From assembly GCF_014397005.1 (NCBI RefSeq), contig NZ_JACGWS010000001.1, forward strand, positions 496,001 to 560,000: a stretch of DNA of 64,000 bases, in the 5' to 3' direction. The notes beneath the pieces are model-generated. The model ran no database searches. It saw only the letters and a program-made list of their open reading frames with translations, and had not been told where the DNA came from. This document shows positions 33,887-42,990 of the stretch, one piece after another (position 1 is the stretch's first letter; the number at the start of each line of letters is the position of its first letter). Source of the stretch: Kordia aestuariivivens (lineage in GTDB: Bacteria; Bacteroidota; Bacteroidia; Flavobacteriales; Flavobacteriaceae). The translations under genes and the position numbers were made by a program.

Positions 33887-34414
33887 TTATGGTTGCTTCA
33901 ACTCTTTAATAATTGCTTCAACACCTTTTTGAAAACCAGTAAAATAATCGTCTTTTTTAAACTCAGGGACGATTGTTTTATTGATAATAGCGAGCGTTTC
34001 ATCATCGGTGAGTTTTTCCATGATGCCATCACCATTTTGAATCCAAATACGGCGATCTTTCATATACAATGCTATCAATACGCCATTATTTTTACCTTCT
34101 TGACCTACGCCCCAATTATTGGCTAAGTCTAGTGAATACTCTTCCAAACCACTATATTCTTGTATAGAAGTGAGGGTAACAATAGAAATTTGATTGCTAG
34201 TCTCGGCTTCGTGTTGTTTCACTAAATTCAGTAAAATGGCTTCTTGTTCGTCTGACAAAATATTATCAAAATCATTGATAAATCCGGTCGGAATAGGAAA
34301 AACAGTGTCTGCGCGATTTTCTGCTGTAGCTGCAGTATAATGCGGCTTGTGTGTTGCTTCACAGCTAACACAAAGTGTAACCAACAGGGTAAGCAGGAGA
34401 CTTTTGAATTGCAT
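33887..34414 (-). CDS. TPM-domain lipoprotein
   Basis: This 175-residue protein has a lipoprotein signal (LLVTLCVSC, Cys at about 18) and a TPM domain (about 45-170): TGFINDFDNILSDEQEAIL, then TSNQISIVTLTSI, NNWGVGQEGKNNGVLIA and RRIWIQNGDGIMEKLTDDE. TPM (TPM_phosphatase) proteins occur in photosystem repair (TLP18.3) and in membrane-anchored bacterial proteins of unclear role. Unlike many bacterial members it has no C-terminal membrane helix. It is convergent with kmo, only 5 bp apart, without a visible terminator between them. Confidence 0.88.
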   Translation of the reverse strand: MQFKSLLLTLLVTLCVSCEATHKPHYTAATAENRADTVFPIPTGFINDFDNILSDEQEAILLNLVKQHEAETSNQISIVTLTSIQEYSGLEEYSLDLANNWGVGQEGKNNGVLIALYMKDRRIWIQNGDGIMEKLTDDETLAIINKTIVPEFKKDDYFTGFQKGVEAIIKELKQP

Positions 34415-34504
34415 AGTAGGTTATTAAGATCTGTTTGGGTAGTTGCAATATAAGAAATTACTTCTAATCGCTAATGAAAATTAACATTTGAATGTTTGCT
34501 GCAT

Positions 34505-35233
34505 TTAGAAAGTGGCATCAAACTCTAACCAGTTTAGTGGTTTTTGCAATTGTTTAGTGCTAAACTCCAAATGCAACACGCGACGTTGCTTATGATTCGT
34601 AGTACGTTCAGAAGCATGTAAAATTAGTGGTTTCATGAGCATCACGCCACCTTTTTCAACCTCACAAACATGTTCGGCTTCTGTGTTCCAATCGATGGTT
34701 TCAGGTCTGTAAATTCCTTTTAGGTGTGATGTTGGAATGACTTTTAAAGCGCCATTTCTTTTTTCTGTTTTGTCTAAATGAATGCGAATCGTGACAATGT
34801 TTTCTAAAATATTTAACGGCGGTTGTACACCATATTGCCCTTTTTTAAAGGTCCAATTCTTATAGTTTGAAACGTCAACTTTTCGATCTACAGAAACACT
34901 CAAATCTTGATGATATGCAACAAACCAATTAGATTCGCTCGGTTTGTCAAAATAGATCGCTTTGGTTAAAAAATAAGTTTCGTTAAAAAGGATTTTTAGC
35001 AACGCGTGAAATTCCTCGGTAAACAACAATGGTTTTAATTCGGGAATTTTGGTAATCACTTGCCGGATCGCAAATAGATTCGTCGAACTTTCATCGAGTT
35101 TTTTATCAGCAGCAGCTTTTTCAATGCATGAAATGAGTGCGTCAATTTCTGCATTCGAATACATTCGATCTAAAACAGAAAAACCTTTTTCTTCAAGCGT
35201 TGATTTGTAGTGTGGATTTTCAATCAAAAGCAA
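34505..35233 (-). CDS. Phytanoyl-CoA dioxygenase family protein
   Basis: This predicted Fe(II)/2-oxoglutarate oxygenase (about 242 residues) has the facial triad HxD...H: FVAYHQDLSVSV (about residue 109) and MKPLILHASERTTNHKQRRVLHLEF (about 205), where the later Arg binds 2-oxoglutarate. The substrate is unknown; relatives act on fatty acyl-CoA or small amino acids. No ATG precedes the fold. The first start is a TTG at 35233, two bases from the upstream gene's stop codon, which fits coupled translation from that gene. The start is therefore less certain than the family. Confidence 0.85.
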   Translation of the reverse strand: MLLIENPHYKSTLEEKGFSVLDRMYSNAEIDALISCIEKAAADKKLDESSTNLFAIRQVITKIPELKPLLFTEEFHALLKILFNETYFLTKAIYFDKPSESNWFVAYHQDLSVSVDRKVDVSNYKNWTFKKGQYGVQPPLNILENIVTIRIHLDKTEKRNGALKVIPTSHLKGIYRPETIDWNTEAEHVCEVEKGGVMLMKPLILHASERTTNHKQRRVLHLEFSTKQLQKPLNWLEFDATF

Positions 35234-35235
35234 TG

Positions 35236-36027
35236 TTAGTTTAATAATTTCAACTGTTCATCAATTTGGTCATGGAGTGCGGTAAGTTGTGCATCGTATT
35301 TGTTGGTGTCTTCACTGAGTGATTTTTTAAACAATTCAAATGCTTCCAATCGCAATTCCGCATAGCGTATCAATTTTTTATTTTGTACTACTAAATCATC
35401 TGGTAAACCTTCTATCGTATTCGCTTCTTTGATAAGTACTATATTTTCTTTCCATGCAGGAATGACTTTATCGTTCAGTTCTAAAATGAGCGAAAAACTA
35501 CTTTCAGTATCCATATGACTATAAAAAGCCAATGATTCATTTTCATTTTTTACAAACTGATCAATTTTAGTATTATAAGAATCTTGCATTTCAAAATCAG
35601 TAGTTGCATAATCATATCCAAAAAGACAAACTACTAAAACCAATAATGATATAAAACCAATTCCTGCGGCTCTCCAACGCGAAAAGAACGCATATTCATT
35701 TTCTTCGTGTTGCTTAAAAATAGCACCGAATATTTTTTCTACAATCAAATATATTGCACCTGTATAAATTGCAGGAATAACTACTTTAGGAATTTTTTCT
35801 ATGATATGTTCAGGAATAGAAAAAATAAGTGCTAACACAGTAATCATAGCAACAATTGAAATAATAAGCGCCTTGTTTCCTTTTTCAGTTTGATCAAGTG
35901 CTTTGTAGTTTTCTCTAATCAAATAACCTGCGGCTATTGGCCCGCCAATAAAGGTGGCAATACCAATGGCTTTTTGAGAATAAAATGTTAGCTCTTTTGT
36001 GTTGATTTCTTTTTGTCTAGTTTGCAT
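35236..36027 (-). CDS. Membrane protein, unknown
   Basis: This 263-residue protein has four hydrophobic segments (about 16-34, 52-70, 80-102, 128-148), followed by a soluble helical half (about 150-263) with acidic and Lys-rich coiled-coil character ending in LTALHDQIDEQLKLLN. The opening FYSQKAIGIATFIGGPIAAGY resembles membrane helices of small flavobacterial proteins, but I recognise no family. It ends 2 bp before the PhyH-like gene and is probably co-transcribed. A TATCTTTG box 21 bp upstream supports this as the start of the operon. Confidence 0.7.
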   Translation of the reverse strand: MQTRQKEINTKELTFYSQKAIGIATFIGGPIAAGYLIRENYKALDQTEKGNKALIISIVAMITVLALIFSIPEHIIEKIPKVVIPAIYTGAIYLIVEKIFGAIFKQHEENEYAFFSRWRAAGIGFISLLVLVVCLFGYDYATTDFEMQDSYNTKIDQFVKNENESLAFYSHMDTESSFSLILELNDKVIPAWKENIVLIKEANTIEGLPDDLVVQNKKLIRYAELRLEAFELFKKSLSEDTNKYDAQLTALHDQIDEQLKLLN

Positions 36028-36047
36028 TGAGAGGAATTATGAGAAAT

Positions 36048-36081
36048 CAAAGATAGTGAATGCGAGTTGTTTTTATAGCAA
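36048..36081 (-). promoter_or_regulatory. Promoter for the membrane protein/PhyH operon
   Basis: The minus strand reads TTG (36081-36079), 23 bp, TATCTTTG (36055-36048). The -7 box is exact and the spacing long. It lies 21 bp upstream of the ATG at 36027. Confidence 0.45.
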
Positions 36082-36124
36082 TGTATTTGTAGAATGCATG
36101 TAGAATTATTTTCTTTTTGTTATA

Positions 36125-36514
36125 TTATTTTTTGCGATAAAACCAATATGAAATCACAGTTGTAAATAGTTGGGCAGTCAAAAAAATAATTGCAATTTCA
36201 AACTCAGAAGTATTATGGACATTGTTAAAAATAAGTAAACCAAGCGTAAGTATCAGCGGTGAAAAGTACGCAAGTATATGATAAGATGGCTTTTTTACGA
36301 CAATAAACTGAGTTGTCGATGTTATGGCAAAATACAGTGCATAAAACAGACTGCCTATTAAGACTAAAATTACAGCTTTCGGAAAAGCAGGATCATCACC
36401 AATCCGTATTTTTACATAGATAATAGTAGAGATTATCATGGTCACACAGAACAATACTATACTTGCGCCATAAATTTTTAGCACACGTTTAAAGTTATTT
36501 TTTGGAGTGTTCAT
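36125..36514 (-). CDS. Small membrane protein, unknown
   Basis: This predicted four-helix membrane protein of 129 residues from ATG 36514 (138 from ATG 36541) has hydrophobic stretches near 10-30, 42-64, 71-92 and 95-118. The N-terminus MNTPKNNFKRVLKIYG and the short KK tail place both ends in the cytoplasm. No family is recognised. No terminator or promoter is evident around it. It sits in a run of same-strand accessory genes (33.9-40.6 kb) with little functional theme. Coding status rests on the uninterrupted hydrophobic pattern. Confidence 0.6.
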   Translation of the reverse strand: MNTPKNNFKRVLKIYGASIVLFCVTMIISTIIYVKIRIGDDPAFPKAVILVLIGSLFYALYFAITSTTQFIVVKKPSYHILAYFSPLILTLGLLIFNNVHNTSEFEIAIIFLTAQLFTTVISYWFYRKK

Positions 36515-36602
36515 TGCATGATGTATTAAGAATTTGAACATTTTTTAATTGCTCAATATTCTGAGTAAATAGTTTATATGCTCTAGAATTGGGTATAGCG
36601 TT

Positions 36603-37256
36603 TTACCAAAACTTCCACCATTTTTTAGCGGTTTGTGTTGATGCTTGTTGTGGCGAAATATGTCCAACAATATAATAATCATCTCCTACAGCTTGTGGCG
36701 ATGCGGTAAATGTGTCATTGAGACCAATACCAAAATTTTGATGCGGTTTATTCAGCAATTGACATGTGAGAATACTATTTTCATAATTTTCAACTCTTAC
36801 CCAAATTAATTCAGGTTTTAAGTCCCCAATTGGTGGTAGCAATACTTGAATATCATCTGGGAAACCTTCGGCTCTAAATTGATGAAAAGTCTCAGAAGTT
36901 CTAAATGCTTCCAAATGCGATTTTGCATAGACAGACATAATATCGTTCGGAAGTTGTAAGCTGTGTTTAGCGACTCCTTTATCAGTGAGGATTGTAATTT
37001 CTCCAGCGTTTATAAAATCATCAAAGCGACAGATAATACGCGTATTTTCGTCAACAGGAGATTTTTGGAATACAATTTCGTCTTCAACAACATTAAAAAG
37101 CTTAATTACATCAAGTGTAATTCCCGCCGTATGATCTATGTATACATAACCAAATAGATTACTTCCTTTAAATTCTCCTAATAACTTTGCAAACGAAGCG
37201 TCAAGTTCGTTGATACGAATCCAGCGATTTGCCAATTGTACATGTGCGTCTTTCAT
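36603..37256 (-). CDS. Uncharacterised cytosolic protein
   Basis: This 217-residue soluble protein lacks a signal or membrane helix. The C-terminal half reads FPDDIQVLLPPIGDLKPELIW, then VRVENYENSILTCQLLNKPHQNFGIGLNDTF (about 130-180). This resembles the layout of small DUF2314-like proteins, which share an E.iWVrv...G.l.N.P...lkvGd pattern. I cannot assign a family firmly. An N-terminal beta-rich half (about 25-120) is unrelated to anything I know. The ATG at 37256 follows a 64-bp gap after the zinc-ribbon gene. Confidence 0.6.
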   Translation of the reverse strand: MKDAHVQLANRWIRINELDASFAKLLGEFKGSNLFGYVYIDHTAGITLDVIKLFNVVEDEIVFQKSPVDENTRIICRFDDFINAGEITILTDKGVAKHSLQLPNDIMSVYAKSHLEAFRTSETFHQFRAEGFPDDIQVLLPPIGDLKPELIWVRVENYENSILTCQLLNKPHQNFGIGLNDTFTASPQAVGDDYYIVGHISPQQASTQTAKKWWKFW

Positions 37257-37320
37257 AAATTTGAGTAAAGATGTAGTGTTTAAAATTCAATATACATCTT
37301 TTTTTAAAACTTAATACAAG

Positions 37321-37767
37321 CTACTTTTTTGAATGCGTAAGCTTGCTCAATTTTTCAAGGTTTTGAGTCAATAATTGATATGTTGAAGTATTTGGTGGAG
37401 TTTCCTGCAATTGAATACGATGCCAATGAATATACGTTTCGTAGTCAATTGTAGTTAGCAATGTTGCTCGTAAGTTTTTCCAAGATTTGTTGTCACGTAG
37501 CGCAGGAACTTCAAAATCATAATGAACTTGCTTCATTGCGTTTTTACATTGCGGACAGGAAACTTTTATTTTTTCATACGCTGCATTGATATATTTTACA
37601 ATATCTATTTGCGAAGTTGCTTCGTAATAATCACTCATTAAGTTTGAAAAATCATCATCCACAGGGTTTTTTATGTCTTCTTTTGAAGCACGTTTAAATC
37701 CTTTTTGACATTTTAAACAAATATAATGTCGCTTGTAATTTTTAGCAGGAAGCCATTCGAAGCCCAT
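37321..37767 (-). CDS. Zinc-ribbon-like protein, unknown
   Basis: This 148-residue protein has two CxxC knuckles, YICLKCQKGF (about 16-25) and VSCPQCKNAM (about 73-82). Together they can bind one zinc ion, with a 50-residue insert between them. The C-terminal part (DNKSWKNLRATLLTTIDYE, YIHWHRIQLQETPPNTSTY) is helical. I know no named family. It probably is a small cytosolic nucleic-acid- or protein-binding protein. It precedes the DUF2314-like gene in the same direction, and the two may be co-expressed. Confidence 0.6.
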   Translation of the reverse strand: MGFEWLPAKNYKRHYICLKCQKGFKRASKEDIKNPVDDDFSNLMSDYYEATSQIDIVKYINAAYEKIKVSCPQCKNAMKQVHYDFEVPALRDNKSWKNLRATLLTTIDYETYIHWHRIQLQETPPNTSTYQLLTQNLEKLSKLTHSKK

Positions 37768-37811
37768 GATTATTTATAAGTCGTTGATTTTATAAATATA
37801 GGAATTGTAAT

Positions 37812-39656
37812 TTATTTACTTAATGCTTTTAAGATGCGTTCTTCATTGAGGACGATATCGCGGAACAGCACATACGGGAACTTTTCGTATTTCGATTCTT
37901 TGAAAGCTTCGTGTATATTTAGCAGCGTTGACGCAGTAACTAACGATAAATTCATTTCGGTGTCCATTTCACAATCAGTTACAAAATCGTCACTAAACTC
38001 CGGTGCGACCAATAAAATTTTGACAATGCGTAAATCATTCTTCAATGCTAAATTTTGATACGATTTCAATTGTCTTGAAACGGAACTAAATTTATTATAA
38101 CCTTTCTCCTTACTTGTTTTACATTCAACAATAATAATTTCGTTGTTATCTAAATTCAAAAGAATATCCATCATATCCTTTTTAGTGTTCAATTGTTTCT
38201 TAAAATCTTCGTCAACATTAAACCCTAAACCTTCAAAAATATTTCTAGTCAACTCTTCAAACTTTAATCCAAGTTCACTTTCTTTGACTGTAATTCCGTT
38301 ATCTTTCAATGTATTTAAATCTCTGTAAGCAACATTTTCATAGTTTTCTAAATACAAGTTTTCGACATCTTTGTAATGTTCTAAAATATTTAAAATATCA
38401 TCACCACGTTGCTTGATTCTATTATCTAAAATGAATTTTTTTAAATCTTCTTTACTAATTAAATCTAAAATATCGCGCGGCTTAATATTGTAATCTAGCA
38501 GAAAATCAGCTTTTAAAACATATTCATCCTGTAATTGAAATTGACTTTTAATTTCCTTGTTTAATTTTGGTAATGATTCGTTAAGTTCAGTCAATAATTT
38601 ATCAAAACCATCAACCGAGATTCCAACTTTTTCATCGCGTTCTACATTGTCAAAATGAGTGATTAAATTTTCAATTTTTTCATCTAAGGTACTTCCTTTT
38701 AGGTTTTTAATGTTCAGCCCTTTTTCACACAATTCATTCAACGTTCGTTTTCGTTCGGTAAGTGTACTTCCGTTTTTATAAATATCTGAATATAAAAGAT
38801 TTGAAAAAGAAACACCTTCTTTAATAATTTCTTCGATTTTGTCAGAATACAACAATTTTCTATCAATATTATGCTCCTTGGCGATTTGATTAATAATTGG
38901 TTCGCGTAAAAGTTTAAGTGTTCTGCGATAGAATTTTTCGGCAACTTCTTTTTCTCTTACTCTTCGTAAAATTCGAACCATTTCATCAGCTACATAAATG
39001 GTATTTTCTTTATTAGAATAAAAAATAACTCCAATGTTTTTTAAACTTTTAATAACATCTTGAATGTCTAATTTTTTAATAGGAAGAATAGAATAATTGA
39101 TCAGTTTTGTTTCTTCTTGCGAAAGTCCTAATTGTTTTGAAAGTGTGAGTAGAATTGATAATTCATCAGAACTTATTTTAGATTCTCTATTATTGTCTAT
39201 ATCATTATAATAAGCCACATACAAACACGATTTATAAATTCGATAATCTCTTTTTCTTATTTCAGATAAATCTGATTTATCACTTTCAAAATCTTTATTA
39301 AGTGTTTTAATTCTAGATTCTAAGTGTTTAATTTCTGCTTCGTACAAGCGTGAAAACCAATCTTGTTTCATGATACAATTTCCATCTCTAATAATAATAT
39401 CTATTAAGATATCTAATTGCGAAGTAATATCTTGAAATTCACATTTTACATGTGTTTGAAACTCTTTAGAAGTGAGCGAAAATATTTTTGAAATGTTTTG
39501 GTTATCAACAGCTTTTAAACCTTTATCAGATGAACTTAAAATGGTGTCAATCTCTTTACCGTTTTTTGGATTTTTAGAAATAATAAGATCAATTACTTTG
39601 ATAAAAGAATTCTTTTCAATAGAACCAAGTTTATCCAATATCTTATCTAGTTTCAT
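37812..39656 (-). CDS. Large protein with C-terminal PD-(D/E)XK (Mrr-like) nuclease fold
   Basis: This 614-residue cytosolic protein is rich in Lys, Asp and Asn. Residues about 465-590 fit an Mrr-type restriction-endonuclease-like fold: GLKFEELTRNIFEGLGF, then DMMDILLNLDNNEIIIVECKTSKEKGY. The Asp of MDI and the E-x-K of VECK form the D...ExK triad. The N-terminal 450 residues show mostly helical, charged sequence; a stretch near 145-180 (ADNDIDNNRESKISSDEL-like) resembles an EF-hand or TerB-like loop but is not decisive. A methylase or helicase partner is absent nearby. It could be a stand-alone DNA-damage or defence effector; that is inference. Confidence 0.75.
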   Translation of the reverse strand: MKLDKILDKLGSIEKNSFIKVIDLIISKNPKNGKEIDTILSSSDKGLKAVDNQNISKIFSLTSKEFQTHVKCEFQDITSQLDILIDIIIRDGNCIMKQDWFSRLYEAEIKHLESRIKTLNKDFESDKSDLSEIRKRDYRIYKSCLYVAYYNDIDNNRESKISSDELSILLTLSKQLGLSQEETKLINYSILPIKKLDIQDVIKSLKNIGVIFYSNKENTIYVADEMVRILRRVREKEVAEKFYRRTLKLLREPIINQIAKEHNIDRKLLYSDKIEEIIKEGVSFSNLLYSDIYKNGSTLTERKRTLNELCEKGLNIKNLKGSTLDEKIENLITHFDNVERDEKVGISVDGFDKLLTELNESLPKLNKEIKSQFQLQDEYVLKADFLLDYNIKPRDILDLISKEDLKKFILDNRIKQRGDDILNILEHYKDVENLYLENYENVAYRDLNTLKDNGITVKESELGLKFEELTRNIFEGLGFNVDEDFKKQLNTKKDMMDILLNLDNNEIIIVECKTSKEKGYNKFSSVSRQLKSYQNLALKNDLRIVKILLVAPEFSDDFVTDCEMDTEMNLSLVTASTLLNIHEAFKESKYEKFPYVLFRDIVLNEERILKALSK

Positions 39657-39748
39657 ATAGTGTAGTTTTGTGTAAACATAACGGAAACTACAAATACAAT
39701 TTTACGGTTTCCCGCAATCACACAAAATAAAATTCATTAAACCTAAAA

Positions 39749-40636
39749 CTACCCAAGATGTTCCTTAAAAAACGCAATGGTTCGTTCCCAAGCTAAAGTA
39801 GCTGCTTTTTTATCGTAACGCGGCGTGGTATTGTTATGAAAGCCATGATTTACATTTGGGTAAAAATGTGCCGTATGTACTATTTCATTTGCTTTCAATA
39901 CTTTTTCAAACGCTTCCCAACCTGCGTTTACACGTTTGTCCAATTCGGCATATTGAAGTAATAATGGCGCTTTAATTTTTGCAGCATCTTCATCATTTGG
40001 TTGTCTGCCATAAAAAGGAACAGCCGCCGCCAAATCGTCTAGTTTTACAGCCATCATATTTGAAATCCAACCGCCAAAACAGAATCCGACAACACCAATT
40101 TTTCCGTTACAATTTGGGTGTTTCTTTAAGTATTCAAACGCAGCAATAAAATCTTCGAGCATTTCGTTGCGATCACGTTTCTTTTGCATGGTTCTTCCAT
40201 CGTCGTCATTTCCGGGATAACCGCCTAAAGGTGTTAATGCATCTGGTGCCAAACTAATAAAACCATCCAACGCAGTGCGTCTTCCAACATCTTCAATATA
40301 CGGATTCAACCCTCTATTTTCATGAACGACAATTACGCCAGGAACTTTTTTAGAAATATCTTTTGGTAAGGAAAGCAATCCTTTAATCGTTCCGCCACCT
40401 TTTGGAGAATCGTAGGTGATATAATCAGATTGCAAACTTGGATGATCTTTCGGAACTGTGATTGTATCCGTGTAATTTGGTGTCATAAAACTTAGCAATG
40501 AACCAACGGTAACACTTCCTACGGCATACAAAGAAAGTCGTTCCACAAATTGTCGTCGCCCGATTTTACTGTGCGCATAATCGTCATACAAATCAAAAAC
40601 TTCTTGTTTGATGTCTTCTTTCTTTAGCTTGCTCAT
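39749..40636 (-). CDS. Dienelactone-hydrolase-family esterase, Tat-type signal
   Basis: This 295-residue alpha/beta-hydrolase has all three catalytic residues: Cys in IGVVGFCFGGW (about 183), Asp in YAELDKRVN (about 228) and His in NVNHGFHNN (about 262). VIVVHENRGLNPYIEDVGRR (about 98) is the usual oxyanion region. The N-terminus carries KIGRRQFVERLSLYAVGSV (about 20-38), a twin-arginine signal followed by a hydrophobic stretch, so export by TatABC is likely although the RR starts late. The natural substrate is uncertain. It is divergent from nothing; a MITE-like element lies directly upstream. Confidence 0.9.
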   Translation of the reverse strand: MSKLKKEDIKQEVFDLYDDYAHSKIGRRQFVERLSLYAVGSVTVGSLLSFMTPNYTDTITVPKDHPSLQSDYITYDSPKGGGTIKGLLSLPKDISKKVPGVIVVHENRGLNPYIEDVGRRTALDGFISLAPDALTPLGGYPGNDDDGRTMQKKRDRNEMLEDFIAAFEYLKKHPNCNGKIGVVGFCFGGWISNMMAVKLDDLAAAVPFYGRQPNDEDAAKIKAPLLLQYAELDKRVNAGWEAFEKVLKANEIVHTAHFYPNVNHGFHNNTTPRYDKKAATLAWERTIAFFKEHLG

Positions 40637-41078
40637 AATCGTAGAATTTTGGTTGTCCTAAAGTTATGCAATTTGTCAGACTTTTTAAACAGTGATAGAT
40701 TGTTTTATTTTTTTACATTAAATTAACCTGAGTTCGATATAAAATTCAAAGGCGATTTTCATCTTTTCCGCAGTATAGCAGGAATTTTTCGTTAAGAATT
40801 TTTGAAGCCTTGGAAAAAATTTAGAAAAATTCATGCGGTTTTAGTTTTCAATAAAAGAAAAACTAAAAATACCTCTGGAAAAGCGCACTTTCTTTTGTTG
40901 AAGCCTGTGCTGAACTTGATTCAGTATTCTTTGTGCGAGCAAAGAAAAAGAAAATAAAAAACTGATTTTCAGTATTTTAAAGTTTGTGTAGTAAGTATTG
41001 ACTAAATTTTATTTAAATGAAACTTATATCGAACTCACGTTAAATTATAATACAATAATGCGTTTGGATTATGAACAA
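40637..41078. other. Intergenic region carrying the MITE-like element
   Basis: These 442 bp have no ORF. They hold the TIR-bounded element at 40723-41043 described separately. Outside it only AT-rich DNA is seen. Both flanking genes read on the minus strand. Confidence 0.5.
40723..41043. mobile_element. MITE-like element with 20-bp terminal inverted repeats
   Basis: TTAACCTGAGTTCGATATAA (40723-40742) is matched at 19 of 20 positions by the inverse of 41024-41043. The 321-bp interior has no ORF. It contains a stretch (about 40790-40950) that recurs at 42840-42985. Small size, TIRs and lack of a gene fit a miniature inverted-repeat transposable element. Target-site duplication is not clear. 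Confidence 0.65.
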
Positions 41079-42068
41079 CTAATTCAATTCATTCTCTGTA
41101 TTTTCACCTTTACTCCAACAGTCTAAATTGTAGATAGTCGTTTCTGCAATATTAGTTAATGCTTCTTCTGTTAAAAATGCATGATGTCCTGTAATCAATA
41201 CATTTGGCATTTTATTTAACGTACTAAGCATCATGTCATCGGGAATGTTATCAGAATGATCTTTAAAGAAAATATTCTTTTCATTTTCATAAACATCGAT
41301 TCCTAAAGCGCCTATTTTACCACTTTTTAAAGCATTAATTACATGTTCAGTATGAATAACACGACCTCTTGCAGTATTGATAATTACAACACCATCTTTC
41401 ATTTTAGAGAGTAAACTTTCATCAATTAATTGGTGTGTTTCCGTGTTTAATGGAACATGCAAGGAAATGATATCAGCTTGTTCACATACATCTTGTAATG
41501 GTAGATACTCCAAGTTGTACTGAGTAATCAAATCGTGATTTTCTTCAATATCATGCGCTATTAATTTACAGCCAAAACCATGCATAATTTTACACATAAT
41601 GGAACCTATTTTACCAGTGCCAATAATACCAACGGTTTTGTTATTCAAATCAAACCCAATTAAATTATTGATATCAAAATTATAACGTTCAACACGTTTA
41701 TTGGAGGCTATTAATTTTCTATTGAGTGTCAATAACAAACTTGCAGCATGTTCAGCAATTGCATACGGTGAATACGCAGGAACATTTGCTACTTTAATAC
41801 GTGATTTTGAAGCGGCTGTTAAATTTACATTGTCATAACCCGCAGAACGTAGTGTGATATACTTTACACCAAAAGCTTTTAGTTTTTCAATCGTAATAAA
41901 ACTAGCTTCATCTGCAGAAAATATAGATATAGCATCATAGCCAACTGCTTTCATAGCTGTTTCTGACGATAAAGCTTCTTTAATAAAAGTGAGTGTATGT
42001 TTTCCTTTATTGGCGTTTACTAAATAAGGCGCTATAAAATCTTGGGTACTATAAACGAGTACTTTCAT
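41079..42068 (-). CDS. D-2-hydroxyacid dehydrogenase (D-lactate dehydrogenase-like)
   Basis: This 329-residue NAD-dependent enzyme resembles fermentative D-lactate dehydrogenase (LdhA), which reduces pyruvate to D-lactate in the cytosol. The NAD-fold GIIGTGKIGSIMCKIMHGFG (about 150-169), Arg in INTARGRVIHT (about 234), Glu in GIDVYENEKN (about 264) and His in LITGHHAFL (about 295) are in place. It starts 4 bp after the lipoprotein stop, so the two are co-transcribed from the promoter at 42725-42755. The pairing of a fermentation enzyme with a lipoprotein is unexpected. The gene pair is bracketed by related repeats (40723-41043 and 42781-42990). Confidence 0.9.
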   Translation of the reverse strand: MKVLVYSTQDFIAPYLVNANKGKHTLTFIKEALSSETAMKAVGYDAISIFSADEASFITIEKLKAFGVKYITLRSAGYDNVNLTAASKSRIKVANVPAYSPYAIAEHAASLLLTLNRKLIASNKRVERYNFDINNLIGFDLNNKTVGIIGTGKIGSIMCKIMHGFGCKLIAHDIEENHDLITQYNLEYLPLQDVCEQADIISLHVPLNTETHQLIDESLLSKMKDGVVIINTARGRVIHTEHVINALKSGKIGALGIDVYENEKNIFFKDHSDNIPDDMMLSTLNKMPNVLITGHHAFLTEEALTNIAETTIYNLDCWSKGENTENELN

Positions 42069-42072
42069 AATA

Positions 42073-42705
42073 TCATTTTTTTCGGATAAGTTCTTCTTGT
42101 TCTAAGGATTTAATAATCGCAGTAACATAATTTGTAACTGTAGTACTGATCTGTTTGGGATCAACAATATTGTATGATGCTACCCAAACGAGCGATTTAT
42201 CACTATCTTCTTTTAAATTGTATAAGGAAGCTTCAATATGATACACTTTATACTTATTATAATAGCCTTCCACTAAGTAAACATCTTGATGTAAATAGTA
42301 ATAACGCCCAAAACGTCTCCAGTAATAATCTGTTCTGTATCGATCTCCGCTATAAGTTTCTTTTTCATCAACTCCTTTTACTGCTGAAATTAAAATAGCA
42401 TCAAATCCCTGTTTAGAAACTCTGCTGATTTCTTGTTCAATAGCTTCCTGGGTTTGTTTTAAGTTCGTAAATGAAGGTTTAAATACCGTATAACTTTCCA
42501 CAGCTACGATACCTCTATCTGCAAGTTCGTTCTTTAATTGTTCTTCAAATATTTGTCGCGCAGTTAGGTTTTCGGTAAGTCCAACAATCAACACTTTTTT
42601 AGGTTGATAATTGGTATATTCTTTATTGGTCCAAGTATCTGTCATTCTTGCAGTTGAACAGCTTGCCAAAAGTAATAATGTCAATGTGTAATAAAGTACT
42701 TTCAT
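42073..42705 (-). CDS. Lipoprotein, unknown (DUF4136-like)
   Basis: This 210-residue protein has a lipobox LLASC (Cys at 16). The mature part contains KKVLIVGLTENLTARQIFEEQL (about 36-57) with a repeated FDAILISAVKGVDEKE element, and a tyrosine-rich loop (YYWRRFGRYYYLHQDVYLVEGYY, about 128-150, described here in two pieces). The layout resembles the DUF4136/LptM-like lipoprotein group but I am not certain. It likely faces the periplasm. It is the first gene of an operon with the D-lactate-dehydrogenase-like gene. Confidence 0.75.
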   Translation of the reverse strand: MKVLYYTLTLLLLASCSTARMTDTWTNKEYTNYQPKKVLIVGLTENLTARQIFEEQLKNELADRGIVAVESYTVFKPSFTNLKQTQEAIEQEISRVSKQGFDAILISAVKGVDEKETYSGDRYRTDYYWRRFGRYYYLHQDVYLVEGYYNKYKVYHIEASLYNLKEDSDKSLVWVASYNIVDPKQISTTVTNYVTAIIKSLEQEELIRKK

Positions 42706-42724
42706 AATTTCTATTCTTTATTGA

Positions 42725-42755
42725 CAAAACTATTTGATTTCCTGAAGGACAGCAA
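42725..42755 (-). promoter_or_regulatory. Promoter for the lipoprotein-dehydrogenase operon
   Basis: On the minus strand: TTG (42755-42753), 20 bp, TAGTTTTG (42732-42725), an exact consensus. Expected start near 42720, 15 nt before the ATG. Confidence 0.6.
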
Positions 42756-42780
42756 TGATATATATCAGCGAAGGTTACTA

Positions 42781-42990
42781 TTTAGTGAGTTCGGTCTAAA
42801 ATTGTGCGCAACGGATTCTTTTTCCGAAGTGTAGTAAACATTTTTCGTTAAGAATTTTTGAAGCCTTGGAGAAAATTTAGAAAAATGTTTGCGGTTTTAG
42901 CTTTTTCAGCTAAAAACACCTCTGGAAAAAGCGCACTTTCTTTTGTTTCTGTTTTCTTTGTGCGAGCAAAGAAAATGAAAATAAGAATTT
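42781..42990. repeat. Truncated relative of the MITE-like element
   Basis: TGAGTTCGGTCTAAAATT at the left end resembles the left TIR of 40723-41043. TTTTTCGTTAAGAATTTTTG and AAGCCTTGG (from 42841) and ACCTCTGGAAAAGCGCACTT-like sequence are shared in the same orientation. The right TIR is not found, so this copy looks decayed or partial. It fills most of the 343-bp gap upstream of the dehydrogenase operon. Confidence 0.6.

Noticed and set aside
40723-41043. A transposase-bearing insertion sequence
   Set aside because: The element has TIRs but only 321 bp and no open frame, so it is treated as a MITE-like element.
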